This document shows positions 9,781 to 20,996 of a stretch of DNA of 64,000 nt, in pieces (position 1 is the stretch's first letter; each line of letters begins with the position of its first letter). Source of the stretch: Rhipidocladum racemiflorum (Eukaryota; Streptophyta; Magnoliopsida; Poales; Poaceae). A model generated the notes under the pieces. That model did not search any database, was not told where the DNA came from, and saw nothing but the letters and a program-made list of their open reading frames with translations. The position numbers were made by a program, and so were the translations under genes. The DNA lies in contig CM070578.1 of assembly GCA_036346355.1 (NCBI GenBank), forward strand, positions 17,684,501-17,748,500. The letters are read 5' to 3'.

Positions 9781-12700
9781 GGTCGGGGATGCCAAGTAGA
9801 GGAGGGTGAATAGGTGGTTTTAAAAAAAATCTTTCTAGGACTAATTACTCGTCTAGGTACCACCTATGTCAAAACTGTAATAATAAATAATGAGAAAGCA
9901 ATAAACTAAAGTTTTGACAATCAAAGCCAAATCAACTAGGCTCACTAAGTGCACTAACTAATTAAGTCTCTAAACAAGAAATGCAATCTTAATGATAAAC
10001 AAGCAATTTAATTCTGTGAATGTAAATTGCAATAATACAAATAAGGAATTGCAAGTAAGCACAAGAGATACACCGATATTTTACCGTGGTGTTCATAGAC
10101 TTGCCGGTCTCCCCTAATTGAGCACCCACCACGAATTGCAAGTAAGCAAGCCCAAACCACTTTGGACCAGCTCCACGAATTGAGCACCCTCCTTGAATCC
10201 ACCAGCAGTAGCCCTTTCCCCATCCGGGCAGGCGAGCTTCGATCTTCACAATTTTGCTGGGCTTTACCAAAATATCCTTTGAGAAGGTTACTACACACGA
10301 CGCCTCCACATGCTGTTTAGGTGTCAGCAAACACCAAGAGTAATAGACCAAGCCTTTTAGCTTGAACCTCATCAAATGCAACACATGCACAATGGTGATC
10401 ACCAAGTGCAACACATGCACAAGGCTGCCCTCAAGTGCTACACATGCACAACAGGCTCTCAATCCTCCCCTAACTGCAACACATTCAATTAAAGCACACT
10501 GTTAGCTCAAGAAGCAATACGAAGAGTGCAACACATGCACAACACTCTCACTAGCACCCAAATGAACCAGCAACAAGCCAATGCCCCCATAAGGCCTCCT
10601 TTTATACCATCACAAAGAAAAATAGCCATTTGGGGGCAATTCTGAAAAATTCAGTAAAACCGTTACTACAGGTGGCAAAAGCTCGGTAGTACCGACCTCG
10701 ACCCCAAAGGTCAAAAATGGCTCAAAAACCAGCCATTACACAATACATTCGATACTATCGACACACAACTACTACCGACCTCGAGGTTTGGTAGTGTCGA
10801 TTTCCAGATCCGAGCAACACATGCTCTCCAAAAATAACTACCAGCCTCTAGTGTGTTGCTCTGAGTTTCTGGAGGCCGGAGCTACTGGGCTCAAGGGTGG
10901 TACTAGCCCGGTAGCTCCGGCCTCCAGAAACTCAGAGCAACACATGCTCTCTGAAAAATAACTACCGCCCTAACGAGCGTGGTAGTACCGACTCCCATAA
11001 GGCGATATCGCTGATATTTAACTTGTGATACTACCGGATTTCCAGATAAAATCAAATTTCACACAGAAATCTTTTTATTTTCAAATCAAGCACAAAATAG
11101 TAATTGATTCTTTAAGCCATGTGATTATCAACACATAATCAAGTCAATTTGCAAACCCTAATCACGTGCTCCAAATAATGGCATTAAAATTCTAACTTAT
11201 TTGCAAAACACATTTGCGAACAAACCAATAACATATGACATCAATCCTCTTAGCCATGTGATGATCAATACATGATCAAGTCAATTTACAAACCCTATTA
11301 ACATGCTCTAGGATCGAAACCCGTAACATCCAGCTCGTTTGCAAATAATAAATCAACTTAATTTAAAAGCAAATCTCGAGCCATGTGATGATCAATTCAT
11401 GATCAAATTAATTTGCAAACTCATTTGCAAACCCTATTCACATGCTCCAAGATAAGAACCATAAAACGAACATTTTACAAAGACTCATTTTGCAAACCAA
11501 GGCATAAATCTTTCTTAGCCTTGTGATGATCAACACATGATCAAGTCACAAGCTAAGTCTCCAATGCATAGCTCTCTAATTGTAATACATGTAAATCTTA
11601 GTTCTATGCAAACAACAACCATTAAATCACATGCATGAGCTCTTTCTTTATTTGCAACACATACAAGCATTTAGATCCATGCATAAACCAACTAAACTAA
11701 ATACATGAGCTTTCTTCTTTTTGCAACACATGCAAATCCAAAGCTACATGCAAAATCCAAATCAATTAAGAAATAATTGAAGAAACAAGCTTGAACTTCA
11801 ACATTTGCAACACATGCAAATATAAGCTTTATGCAAAATCCAACCAAGAGAGTGAGCTACAGTGAACCAGATTGAATTTATCAACACATGATAAAGCTCA
11901 AGCTAAATGACTCAACCCATCTTAATAGTACAACACCTAACTAGAAATCCGATCTCCCCATCAAACATCGAGACGGGTAAAAGACTAGGAACACATCCTT
12001 AGCCTATCTAATTAATAATTATACCTTTACCGCGCGCAACCACTTGGGGCTTTTGTAATGTCCAATCAAATACTCTCCAAGTATCTTTTCTTCATGTTCA
12101 TCAACACATGATGAAGCTCCTCTTTCTTCTTTTCTCTTCAGGATCTCCTCTTAACGCTCATCAACACATGATTACATTCTCTTTCCATTTTTATCATTGT
12201 TGGACTCAACCTACTTCACAACTCATGGAAGATTGTTAGTCCAACAAACACGGTTGTCTTAATTATCAATTTGCACTCCATTAACACATAATGGATGCCC
12301 AAAGATCAATTGAGCACAACCCAAATCAATTTGAATGATTAATTGTATCTTGAGTACTTTGATGCAGTTAATGCTTCATTATACTCAAGAACTTTTTGTT
12401 TATCCTTAATCAACAAGAAACACCATCAACACATGATAAATCGTTATTTGATTGATGGAAAGACAACCGAACTCAAATTAAATTTTATTTAAATTGATAA
12501 AAGTATATATTAACTACACAAGTTTCATATACTCATTTTGATGACTACCAAATAATGATCCAAATTATGTTGGAGTGGTAGAAATGGATCAATACATATT
12601 AGACCATCAAACATTGAATAAACTCCACACAGAGATGTGCCTATATATAATTGGATTGGAAACAATATGCACATATTCAATTTAATTTTATTAGAGTTTA

Positions 12701-13140
12701 TCCTTTATTACCATGAGTATACTACAACTATGCAAGTTAATCTATACTCAAAGTTTTTGTTTCAGTTTACAAGTTTCAGATATGAGGTGGAGCTCTGCCA
12801 AACAGGGCCAAAGTAATGATCCTTAATACTATTTGGCAAGGAGACATGAATCAATACTATTGAAACATCAAAATAAAACACGAACTCTCTCTAGATGTGT
12901 GCATCCATGTATATATGAATTTGGAACCATAATGCACATATTTACGTTAAAGCAATGGAAGAGTTCATCCTTTGAGTTGAATCCTAAGTATGCATTAAGA
13001 TAATAGAGTGAATACTAGTGCATACCTTTTTTTTATTTTTCATCCAAATTTGAGACTAATAAGAATAAAGCTTAATAATCATGTTAGTCTCATAATAATT
13101 ATATTTAATATTAAATAATGATTAAGTATTAATTTAAAAC
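9781..13140. repeat. 3.4-kb non-coding dispersed-repeat region
   Basis: This A+T-rich region starts with GATGCCAAGTAGAGGAGGGT and GAATAGGTGG, a phrase I associate with abundant non-coding grass repeats, though I cannot name the family. CAACACATGCACAA and TGATGATCAACACATGATCA recur dozens of times in varied forms from 10.4 to 12.5 kb. Segments around 12560-12830 and 12830-13030 are diverged tandem copies, with a GGTGGAGCTCTGCCAAACAG Tourist-like scrap at 12786. No ORF of interest was found. Confidence 0.6.
10852..10944. repeat. Near-perfect 40-bp inverted repeat, 13-nt loop
   Basis: The left arm 10852-10891 (starting TGTGTTGCTCTGAG) and the right arm 10905-10944 (ending CTCAGAGCAACACA) are reverse complements with one difference, around a 13-base loop. 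Direct repeats of GAGCAACACATGCTCTC and AAAAATAACTACC flank the hairpin on both sides (10812 and 10936). Transcribed RNA would form a stable stem, but no evidence of transcription is visible. Confidence 0.9.
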
Positions 13141-13289
13141 CAATCACAAAAATCACCCCAAGCCATCATCCGTCGAGCCCTCAAGCAACAAGGTAATATA
13201 AACTCCCTTACAGGGGAAGAGATTGGGGGCCAACCGGCCCCCCACGTGTCCACAGGGGTTTTTGCGAAAAGCTCTCGGTTTCTTCGGAA

Positions 13290-14139
13290 TTACGTTCAGG
13301 TCCTTGCGCGATTTTTTGTGAGAGGAGAATCTTTTTTCCGTTTCGCGTTTAGGTCCCTGGTTTGCCGTTTTGCATGGAGGCCCTCCCGTTAAGTGCAAAT
13401 AGTGAGCAAGCCCATTCCTAATTTTTCAAAATAGCGAACAGGTCCAAAATTATAATAAATAGGTCCTCGCGCTTTACGTTCGGCTCCTTTCTCCGTTTTG
13501 TCCGAAAAAAATGTTTTTGAGGTCCGTTTTTTTCCAGAGCATGCGAAAAATATTTTCGGTAGCCGTTTTTCCAAAAAAAAATTGTAAAGCCGTTTCCTTT
13601 CTCCGTTTTTCCCGAAAAAAATGTTTTCTTGATCAGTTTTCCATCCAGGGCATGGGGAAATGTTTTCGGTGGCTATTCCCCCCCCCCCCCCCCGCAAAAA
13701 AAATTGTGAGACCGTTTCCTTTATCCGTTTTGCCCGAAAAAAAATGCGTCATTCGGTTTTTCTCCGGAGCATGGGAAAAATGTTTTCGTTGGTCGTTTTT
13801 CCAAAACAAAAAATGTGGAAAACCGTTCCCTTTCTCCGTTTTGCCCCGAAAAAATGTTTTTGTGATCCGTTTTTCCTCCGGAGCATGAGGAAGATGTTTT
13901 CGGTGGCTATTTCCCCACAAAAAATATGGAAAGCCGTTTTCTTTCTTCGTTTTGCCTGAAAAAGATTATTTCCGTGAACCGTTTTTTCGCCGGAACATGG
14001 AAAAAATGTTTCCGTTGGCTGTTTTCCCCAAAAAAAATGTAAATTCGTTTTTCGTTCATCATTTCTCCGTTTTTTCCCCCTTTTCCTCATTTTTGTATCA
14101 AATTTCGCACGGCACGGCGAAGCGCGCGGCTCTCACTAG
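13290..14139 (-). repeat. Right arm: inverted copy of the 5.3-6.1 kb minisatellite
   Basis: Read on the - strand this repeats the left arm: a GTGAGAGCCGCGCG head at 14139, ATGAACGAAAAACGAATTT, then units of GAAAACATTTTTCGGG type with spacers such as GCCACCGAAAAC. The unique inner part at 13290-13490 includes GACCTGTTCGCTATTTTG and CCTAAACGCGAAACGG. A 15-C run at 13679-13693 sits between two units. The many overlapping ORFs in this block are shadows of the repeat. Confidence 0.85.
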
Positions 14140-14610
14140 TAGGCATATAAAGATGAAGAGGACTCGATTTGATGAAGAGCCGACGTGACGCAAGGCTCCC
14201 GAGTGTGAAGTGATTGTTCTCTCTCTAGTCTTTACCTCGGCGCATTACGTTACCAAAATACCAAATCAGGGATGATTTATTTGATTCAATTTGGTGTAAT
14301 AGGAATACAAGATGGAGAGGACCACAACATTATCATCTTATTTTCCATCACAGACTAACCAATCCATCCAGCAACGGTAGAAACTAGAGCTAGTAACTTC
14401 CAACAAAACAATCATCGGGCTATGCTTAATCCAGAGTTCAGATTTATCTATTTTAGTTGTATCTTTAAACATGGAGTTCAAATTTCATTTTAATTGTGTA
14501 TTTAAGTTGTAGGATCGCTATAGTTTGTGGTTATAACAAGAACAGGTAGGAGCAAATAAAACGGTTCGATATATAAATTTAATGATAGAATTTTGATCTA
14601 ACGATGACTA
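14140..14610. other. Intergenic DNA, nothing recognised
   Basis: About 470 bp between the foldback-type arm and the next Tourist-like element. No ORF, TIR or tandem repeat worth naming. Confidence 0.6.
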
Positions 14611-14614
14611 TTTA

Positions 14615-14803
14615 GGCCCTGTTTGGCAGAGCTCCAGCTCCCAACTCCATCCCGGATCTGGATGAAGCCCTGCCAAACGCCCTAACTGGAGCAGCTAGAG
14701 TTTCAGTACAATTTTTTGGAGCAAATAAAATGGTACTCCGCGGATTGATTTTTTCAAAGTAGACGTAAAGTTGGGGCAAAATTACCAGCTTTTGCCACAG
14801 GGG
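14615..14803. mobile_element. Tourist-like MITE
   Basis: Starts GGCCCTGTTTGGCAGAGCTC and ends GCTTTTGCCACAGGGG, an imperfect inverted pair of the GGCCCTGTTTGG type typical of PIF/Harbinger-derived Tourist MITEs. TTA precedes it and TAA follows, compatible with a degraded 3-bp target duplication. Confidence 0.65.
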
Positions 14804-15169
14804 TAAGACCATCTCCAACCCATTCCCGTCCCCTCCCTCATTCCCTTCGCGAAGGGATTCCCATTCCCTTCAGCGCTCCAACGGGTTCCCTTCAGCATTC
14901 CCTTCAGCCTGGGATTCTCTCTCCCATTCCCTCCAGGAAGGGATTCTCTCTCCTTTCCCTATACAATTCCCTTTAGAGCTTGTTTGGAAGCCCAATTCCC
15001 GGCTGGGAATCCGGCCCATTCCCGGGGCTGTAATCCACTGGGCTTGTTCTCCCCGGGCTGACTGAATTCGCGTTTGGAGCCCAAGTCCTGTGGAAATTTT
15101 CAGCCTTTTCCCGGCCGTTTCCCTGTGGAAGCATTCCTCTCCTCCTGGGGTCGGGTTAGGGTTCCCCCT

Positions 15170-15515
15170 CGCGAGCTCGCGAGTCGCCTCCGCCCCGTGA
15201 ACTCGCCTCCGCCTGTGTCGCCCCACAACCTCGCCTCCGCCCGTGTCGCCCGCCTCCGCCCGGCGACCTCGCCTCCGCCTGTGCCGCCCCACGACCTCGC
15301 CTCCGCCCGGCGACCTCGCCTCCGCCTGTGCCGCCCCACGACCTCGCCTCCGCCCGTGTCGCCCGCCTCCGCCCGGCGACCTCGCCTCCGCCTGTGTCGC
15401 CCCGCGACCTCGTCTCCGCCCGTGTCGCTCGCCTCCGCCCCGCGACCTCGCCTCCGCCTGTGTCGCCCCGCGACCTCGCCTACGCCCGTGCCGCCGCCTG
15501 CAAGAGATCCAGGTG
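15170..15515. repeat. GC-rich minisatellite
   Basis: Degenerate tandem copies of CGCCTCCGCCCGTGTCGCC and GGCGACCTCGCCTCCGCCTG arranged in units of about 45-66 bp. All frames are open on both strands because of the composition, giving long Pro/Arg/Ser/Gly-rich ORFs that I do not regard as genes. Confidence 0.85.
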
Positions 15516-15839
15516 AGAGTCCGAATTGATACACCTCGGGTATCCATTGCTGGCTGGGTCTGGGTGGCTTCAACATCTTCGAGCTTGATGGTCTGGGTCT
15601 GGGTTTGAGAGTCCGAATTAGTCTTGGCCTTTTCCATTTGTAACCACTTGTTATGTTCGATTTGCTATCCATCTTCGAGATTGATGGCCAACGAGCTCAT
15701 GTCAATTTCAGACCCATAACTCATATTCTTTCTTGCAGATCTTGGTGGAAGCCCGCGACTGGAGGTGAAGGTGGAGCTAGGGCTTGAGATCTCCTTTCTA
15801 CCAGGTTTGAATCATACTGTTCCTCATCTGTAATGTCTG

Positions 15840-16330
15840 GCCAGAACTTGAATGCTAGTAAAATGCTGTCAGTGTATGGATGCTGTATGAACTTGTATGA
15901 ACTTGAATGCTGTATACTGTGTTTTGGCTTCAGATAATCTTGAATGCTGTATGAATCCTGTATGAACTTGAATGCTGTATGAATGCTGTATGAACTTGAA
16001 ATCCTGAAGTAGAAAATGCCCTGTCATACTGTCATACTTCTCATTACTTTCATCCTGAAGTAGAAAATGCTGTTTGGTTTGTAGTTTGATGAGATGTTTT
16101 AGTAATGCTAAATCTATAGATGAGATGTTTTAGTAGTTTGATGAGATGTTTTATTAATGCTGTTTGGTTTGTAGTTTGTAGTTTGATGAGATAGATGAGA
16201 TAGATGAGATGTTTTAGTAATGCTAAATCTATAGATGAGATAGATGAGATGTTTTAGTAGTTTGATGAGATGTTTTAGTAATGCTAAATCTATAGATGAG
16301 ATAGATGAGATGAGATAGATGTTTGATACA
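15840..16330. repeat. Two short-period tandem repeat tracts
   Basis: 15885-16010 repeats TGTATGAACTTGAATGC-like units. 16080-16330 repeats a block of TAGTTTGATGAGATGTTTTA, GTAATGCTAAATCTATAGAT and GAGATAGATGAGATG. Both lie in probable intron sequence of the PIF/Harbinger element. Confidence 0.8.
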
Positions 16331-16408
16331 GCATATCCTTCACGAGTAATTAATATAGCAAAATCTCCTAAATCACAATGAGTTGTTTGGCTATTTGCTC
16401 ATAGACTC

Positions 16409-16468
16409 TTATATTTGTATGTATTAGCAAATGGGCACTAGAAAGGAGCTCATTAGGAAATTTATGCT
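16409..16468 (+). repeat. 60-bp copy of the transposase start region
   Basis: These 60 bases are identical to 17229-17288, which contain the ATG of the transposase ORF and its first codons. The copy diverges into non-coding sequence after GAAATTTATGCT, so it is a partial duplication about 820 bp upstream of the original. Confidence 0.9.
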
Positions 16469-17250
16469 ACTAATATGATCTGATATGTTGGTGTATTATG
16501 TGTTTCATATGATGCAAAAATAAATGTTTCTGTGTTTCACAAGATGCATCAGTGAGATAACATCACTATCTTGTTTTTTTAGGCGATGTTTTAGTTATTT
16601 TGGATTTCCGAGCTGATCAATCGTTGTTTGAAGCTGAAGTGGCTTGAGAGGTACTCAATTAATTCTTTCTATCTGCTGTTGCATTCGTTCATTCATCGAT
16701 GCCTAAATTACTTCCAGACATATGTCATTTCACTAGTCCGTGCTGGGTACTAGTTCTTTAAAAATTACTTGTGTAAGTCTTATTCACTAGTCCATGCTGG
16801 GAACACGTTAGCATTTTCAGATGTTAGCATTATTGTGTGGATTATTAGATATTCAGATGTTAGCATTATTGGTAACTTTGCCAAGCTGCTTTGACAACTT
16901 GAATCACTGTGTGCTTGTGCTAGTTATACTCATTTCGTCTGACAACTTGATAAGATTGGTGACCTATTACTGTAGTACATGTTCTATTGAATCATACTAA
17001 ATCTTATCTTACTAAATCTTATCATACTAAATCTTATCTTCTCATTATCATACTATTCTGCTTGTGTCGTTCAGATTATCTTACTAAATCTTATCTTGCT
17101 AACAATATCATGTATCCTTCAGATTATCATACTAAATCTTTCCCCCTTAGTCAATCCTCATGTAAGCTACATGTTCTGTTTGTTGCTGTTTTTGGTTCTG
17201 TTTTAACAATGTACTAATTCATAATATGTTATATTTGTATGTATTAGCAA

Positions 17251-18140
17251 ATGGGCACTAGAAAGGAGCTCATTAGGAAATTTATGCTTGAGGAAGAAGA
17301 GGACGACGATGAGTTATTTTTTGTGTTGGTTCCTACATTACTTTCATGCTTTTATGATGAAAAAAGACCAGTCCACACATCATCACTTACCGGCGCTAAA
17401 AAAGTTAAAGAGATCTTAGAAGGCCATGAGAGTTGGTGTAGGGTTGAGTTTCGTATGGAGCCGGAGATATTCAGGGCTACATCAAATTTTCTTAGAGTTG
17501 AGGGTTTGTTACATGACACAAGAGGAGTTACTATTGAGGAGCAGCTAGGGATGTTTATGTACATGATCTCTCACAATGCTAGCAACCAAAAGCTTCAAAA
17601 AGCGTTCCAACATAGTGGTGAAACAGTTCATAGGAAAATAAAGGAAGTCTTTGAGATAATTCCTGCTCTAACTCATAGATTTGTCAAGCTCCCAAGTTCA
17701 AATCAAACTCACTGAAGATTATATCGGATCCACGGTTTTGGCCTTACTTTCGAGTAAATTCATACACAATAGACACCTAACTTTTTCAAGATTTTCCTAT
17801 ATTAATTTCCTATATTTATGTACAGATTGCATTGGTGCTATTGATGGCACTCATATTCCCATCACAATTCTTTGAAGAAAGCGACCCCTTATAGAAATAG
17901 GAAAGGAACATTGTCACAAAACGTGATGCTAGCTTGTGACTTTGACTTGATCTTCACATTTATTTCATGTGGATGGGAAGGGTCGACATCGATCTGAGGC
18001 GTCCTTCGTTCTGCTCTTAGCAAGGGGTTTCGTGTTCCAGAGGGTAAATTTTATCTTGTGGATGGTGGGTACGCAAACACGCCTTCTTTTCTTGCCCCAT
18101 ATCGAGGAGTGCAATACCATATTAGTGAATTTAGGAGGCG
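17251..18140 (+). pseudogene. PIF/Harbinger transposase (DDE, HARBI1/ALP1-like), broken
   Basis: The N-terminal part (MGTRKELIRKFMLEEEEDDD, then EILEGHESWCRVEFRM, TIEEQLGMFMYMISHNASNQ and HRKIKEVFEIIP) matches plant PIF-type transposase or ALP1-like proteins. The DDE domain begins at CIGAIDGTHIPI (17826-17861), with the first catalytic Asp in IDGTH. It continues YRNRKGTLSQNVMLACDFD and LVDGGYANTPSFLAPY with the second Asp. Frames change near 17700, 17875 and 17985. A small intron probably lies at 17752-17824 (GTAAAT...TACAG). The glutamate-containing C-terminal part is absent: the reading ends at 18140 where the palindrome begins. The protein would cut and paste TTA-flanked elements if intact; this copy cannot. 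Confidence 0.85.
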
Positions 18141-20566
18141 TCCACAACATTACAGCATATAAACTATCAATCATAATTCTTGCATTCACAATACTACATC
18201 AGTATAAATCTTCCCAGTAGCTCTGGCAACTCCGTTTATCTTGCTATCTCTCTGCGTTGTTATCTTCCTTGTTTCAAAACATTTGTATGGAAGTGCCTGT
18301 TGGTGTTCAGCTCTAATTTTGCACGAACAAATAAAAGGTTGAAGAAATCGATCAGACATGCGTACACTCAAGAGTTTTACTTGCACTATAAACATAATTT
18401 TTTGCATGTCGGTTTAACATCATCATGTTTAATGTAGATTTATACCAGTGCTCAAACATATCACATCTACAAGAAAGAACCCTTTTAGACTACATCACAC
18501 CATATACTCCTATATAGTCCTATATAGGAATCCAACTGGAGCTCATGGGCAGGGCCGCAAGGGCAACCTAACGTGGGGCATGGGGGTTCCCCAAAATTTT
18601 TGGAAAATAAACCGCTATCAGTACTCCACCACGCAACAATCCGCAGGGATTTGGATGAGGTTGCTCAGAGGAAAGAAATGATCCCCCACAAGGATGTTGA
18701 CAGGGGATCTCCATTGGAGCTCACCACGGCCACGGAGAAGGGGGGGGGGAGATCTGGAGAACGGTGGAAACGAAGGAAGGGAGGAGAGGAGCTCACCGCG
18801 CCGGCTGCCGGAGAAGGGGGAGCGGACGGTAGAAACGAAGAGGAGGCAGAGAACGTCTCGGTTGCTCGGATGGCGGAGCGATGTCCAGAAGATCGTCTTT
18901 GAACGGGGGAAGCAGGAACGGAGAGGGCTCGGGAAGAACACAAGGGAAGAAACGAAGACGCTGCCCTTCGCTGGCCTACAGATCTAACCGCTCGTTGAAA
19001 TGGACGGCGTAGATAGATTAAAAGCAAAATCTACCTTTAGATCATAAAAGAAGAGAATACCCTTTTACAATATGCATGCTTGCGCGTGAGGAAACTAAGA
19101 TCAGAAGCACTAAGAAGATAGAATATTTGTTGTTACAAAAATTACTTCTCTACTTAAACAAAACAAAGGGTACCCTTTTCATGTAAATAAGAAAATTGCT
19201 AGCATTTCGTAAGTGCTCATGTGTATAGATGATTGCAATCCATACCTATTCACCAGCAAACCATGCAGATGGTTTGGTTCATATGTAGTTGGGTATGACA
19301 TTCATCAATTTCTGACAATTAACAATTTGAGTAAAAATAGTACAAATAACTACCAATCATCTAACAATTTGTGCATGAGAGTTGATACCAAAGCAGGAGG
19401 GGGGAGTGGTAGGTGTTAGCAAAATGGCAGTCATGAATTATTAATTTGAGAGGTGCTTCTATGCTCTTCCTTCTAGTACAAGTTGCACAAATCTTGAAGC
19501 AAGCGAAGGGGTAAGTAATCACTATCTACCCTTCATTCATGCTTTAATAATTGTGCAACTTTTAAAAGGAAGAGCATAGAAGCACCTCTCAATTAATTTT
19601 GTGTTAGATCTAACTCAATTGATAAAGACAGCTTTCTTTGTGCAGGTAAAAGAGTAACCAATTACTATGGAGATGAATGGAGGCATGAAGCAAATTCAGA
19701 GGTACACAAGCCATACAAGGAGCAAGAGTCAAAGATTCCCACAATGCAATCGCAGCATATTATTCCAAATGTATGGAAGCGAGTAATTCCACCAGAATGC
19801 ATCCACTCATGTATCCAGATGTAACACAGAATACTACACAGAAATGACCCTAAATCAAAATTCCTTGGAATATGGGTGCAACAGTATTAGTGAAGTTTGG
19901 ATCGACCCCATAATCCTGATTAGGTCCCATGGTCCAAATGAATATTAGCCTACACATTAGTGCAATTGGAATAGCGATCGCTAGGCGATAATCGAATTAT
20001 TCTCATCACTCTGCAAGTGGAGCCTTGGAGAGTCCGATCATGCGATCGCAGACCGATGAAGTCGTGACTGATTGTTTGTTCCAGATCAAGCAGCGCAACA
20101 AGATTCACATAAATTACATTGTATAAGAGTGCAACCTAGGGCGTTTGGATAATAAACTTCACAACAAATTGCCCCATCTTGACACTCTAGTTTCAGTACT
20201 GAATTGGATATGATAACCTGTTCTTCAGGTAGGAGTCTCATCTTCAAACGCACTAATCTAGCACCTCAAGTTTGAATTTTGTAGAAATAGAAAACTATAG
20301 CAATATGTCACTATGTGTAATCCTTTAGAACAAAGGAAGGAGACTCCAATACCTCGAGGTTGGAGGGGCCGGCGGCTTTGGGAGGAGGCGGCGCCGCGGC
20401 CGGCCCAGCGAGGAAGCGGCCAGGCGGACGAAAGGAGAGGGCGGCGGCCAGAAACACAGTGATGGAGGCGCCGCTAGGGCTCGTCTTGAGGAGGCGGGTC
20501 GGGTCATCGGGTGGATCGGGAGGGGGTGGGGAATTAGAAGGGGTATTAGACCATCTCCAACCATAT
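18141..20566 (-). repeat. Left arm of 5.1-kb palindrome
   Basis: These bases are the reverse complement of 20840-23282 with near identity, including exact blocks over 200 bp (for example 19213-19419 against 22010-22216). The arm contains a second, inverted copy of the sequence just upstream of TFB5: promoter-like DNA, a GC-rich leader and part of the putative first intron. Its outer edge (TCCACAACATTACAGC) abuts the broken PIF transposase. Its inner edge is the ATTAGACCATCTCCAACC motif. Small indels near 18700-18750 and a cluster of substitutions near 19976-20066 distinguish it from the right arm. Confidence 0.95.
19447..19592. mobile_element. Mutator-like MITE copy in the left arm
   Basis: About 145 bp with perfect termini GAGAGGTGCTTCTATGCTCT and its reverse complement. 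Flanks TATTAATTT and AATTAATTT suggest a 9-bp target duplication with one mismatch, as in Mutator-type elements. The same insertion is present in the right arm at 21839-21982, so it predates the inverted duplication. Confidence 0.7.
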
Positions 20567-20568
20567 TC

Positions 20569-20996
20569 GGGAATGGGAATGGGGAAGGGAACAGGAAAGG
20601 GAATGAAATGAAGGGAATATGGTTGGAGATGGTCTAATACCCCTTCTAATTCCCCACCCCCTCCCGATCCACCCGATGACCCGACCCGGCCCCTCCCCGC
20701 ACGAGCCCTAGCGGCGCCCCTCCATCACCTGTGCTCGGCCGCCGCCCCTCCCTGCTCGTCCGCTCGGCCGCCGGAGATGAGTGGAAATAAAGGGAATGGG
20801 AATGGGGAAGGGAACAGGAAAGGGAATGAAATGAAGGGAATATGGTTGGAGATGGTCTAATACCCCTTCTAATTCCCCACCCCCTCCCGATCCACCCGAT
20901 GACCCGACCCGGCCCCTCCCCGCACGAGCCCTAGCGGCGCCCCTCCATCACCTGTGCTCGGCCGCCGCCCCTCCCTGCTCGTCCGCTCGGCCGCCG
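20569..20996. repeat. Palindrome centre with 223-bp-offset tandem duplication
   Basis: Blocks 20569-20773 and 20792-20996 are direct copies (offset 223 bp): GGGAATGGGAATGGGG, ATATGGTTGGAGATGGTCTA, CCCCTTCTAATTCC and a GC-rich tail with GCTCGGCCGCCG. Either copy can pair with 20482-20566 of the left arm. Pairing with the first leaves a loop of only about 50 bases. The motif GACCATCTCCAACC also occurs near 14808 beside similarly TTCCC-rich DNA, so the centre may derive from a dispersed element end. Confidence 0.85.

Larger units (their letters stand above)
5283..14139. mobile_element. Candidate foldback-type element with ~0.85-kb minisatellite arms
   Basis: Two related sequences of ~850 bp face each other (5283-6130 forward, 13290-14139 reversed). 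Both outer ends begin GTGAG followed by a GCGCG-rich block and then the same A-rich minisatellite and the same unique inner part. This is the architecture of foldback transposons: long inverted termini built of tandem repeats. The 7.2-kb interior has no convincing coding sequence. No clear TSD was found (CTATATATATACTAG on the left, CTAGTAGGCATATAA on the right), so two independent insertions of one repeat family in opposite orientation remain possible. Confidence 0.45.
14976..18140 (+). mobile_element. PIF/Harbinger element, right end missing
   Basis: TTA at 14973-14975 is followed by GAGCTTGTTTGGAAGCCC, a PIF-like terminus. The element includes a GC-rich leader with a minisatellite (15170-15515), a possible splice donor CAGGTGAG near 15511, repeat-rich intron-like DNA (15840-17130) and transposase exons (17251-18140). 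The right part of the transposase gene and the right terminus are absent, because the sequence changes to the palindrome arm at 18141. The left boundary rests on terminus similarity only. Confidence 0.6.

Noticed and set aside
9989..10462. 157-codon ORF on the - strand
   Set aside because: Lies in a repetitive non-coding region with CAACACATGCACAA repeats; no domain recognised.
13389..14188. ORFs of 78-125 codons on both strands
   Set aside because: Same minisatellite in inverted orientation; shadows of the repeat.
14870..15672. Long Arg/Gly or Pro/Ser-rich ORFs, up to 255 codons
   Set aside because: Produced by the GC-rich minisatellite; no domains, and both strands are equally open.
18448..19419. 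ORFs repeated identically on the other strand at 22010-22975
   Set aside because: They are the same palindrome-arm sequence read twice. No homology or splice pattern supports coding; they overlap leader-like or intronic DNA.
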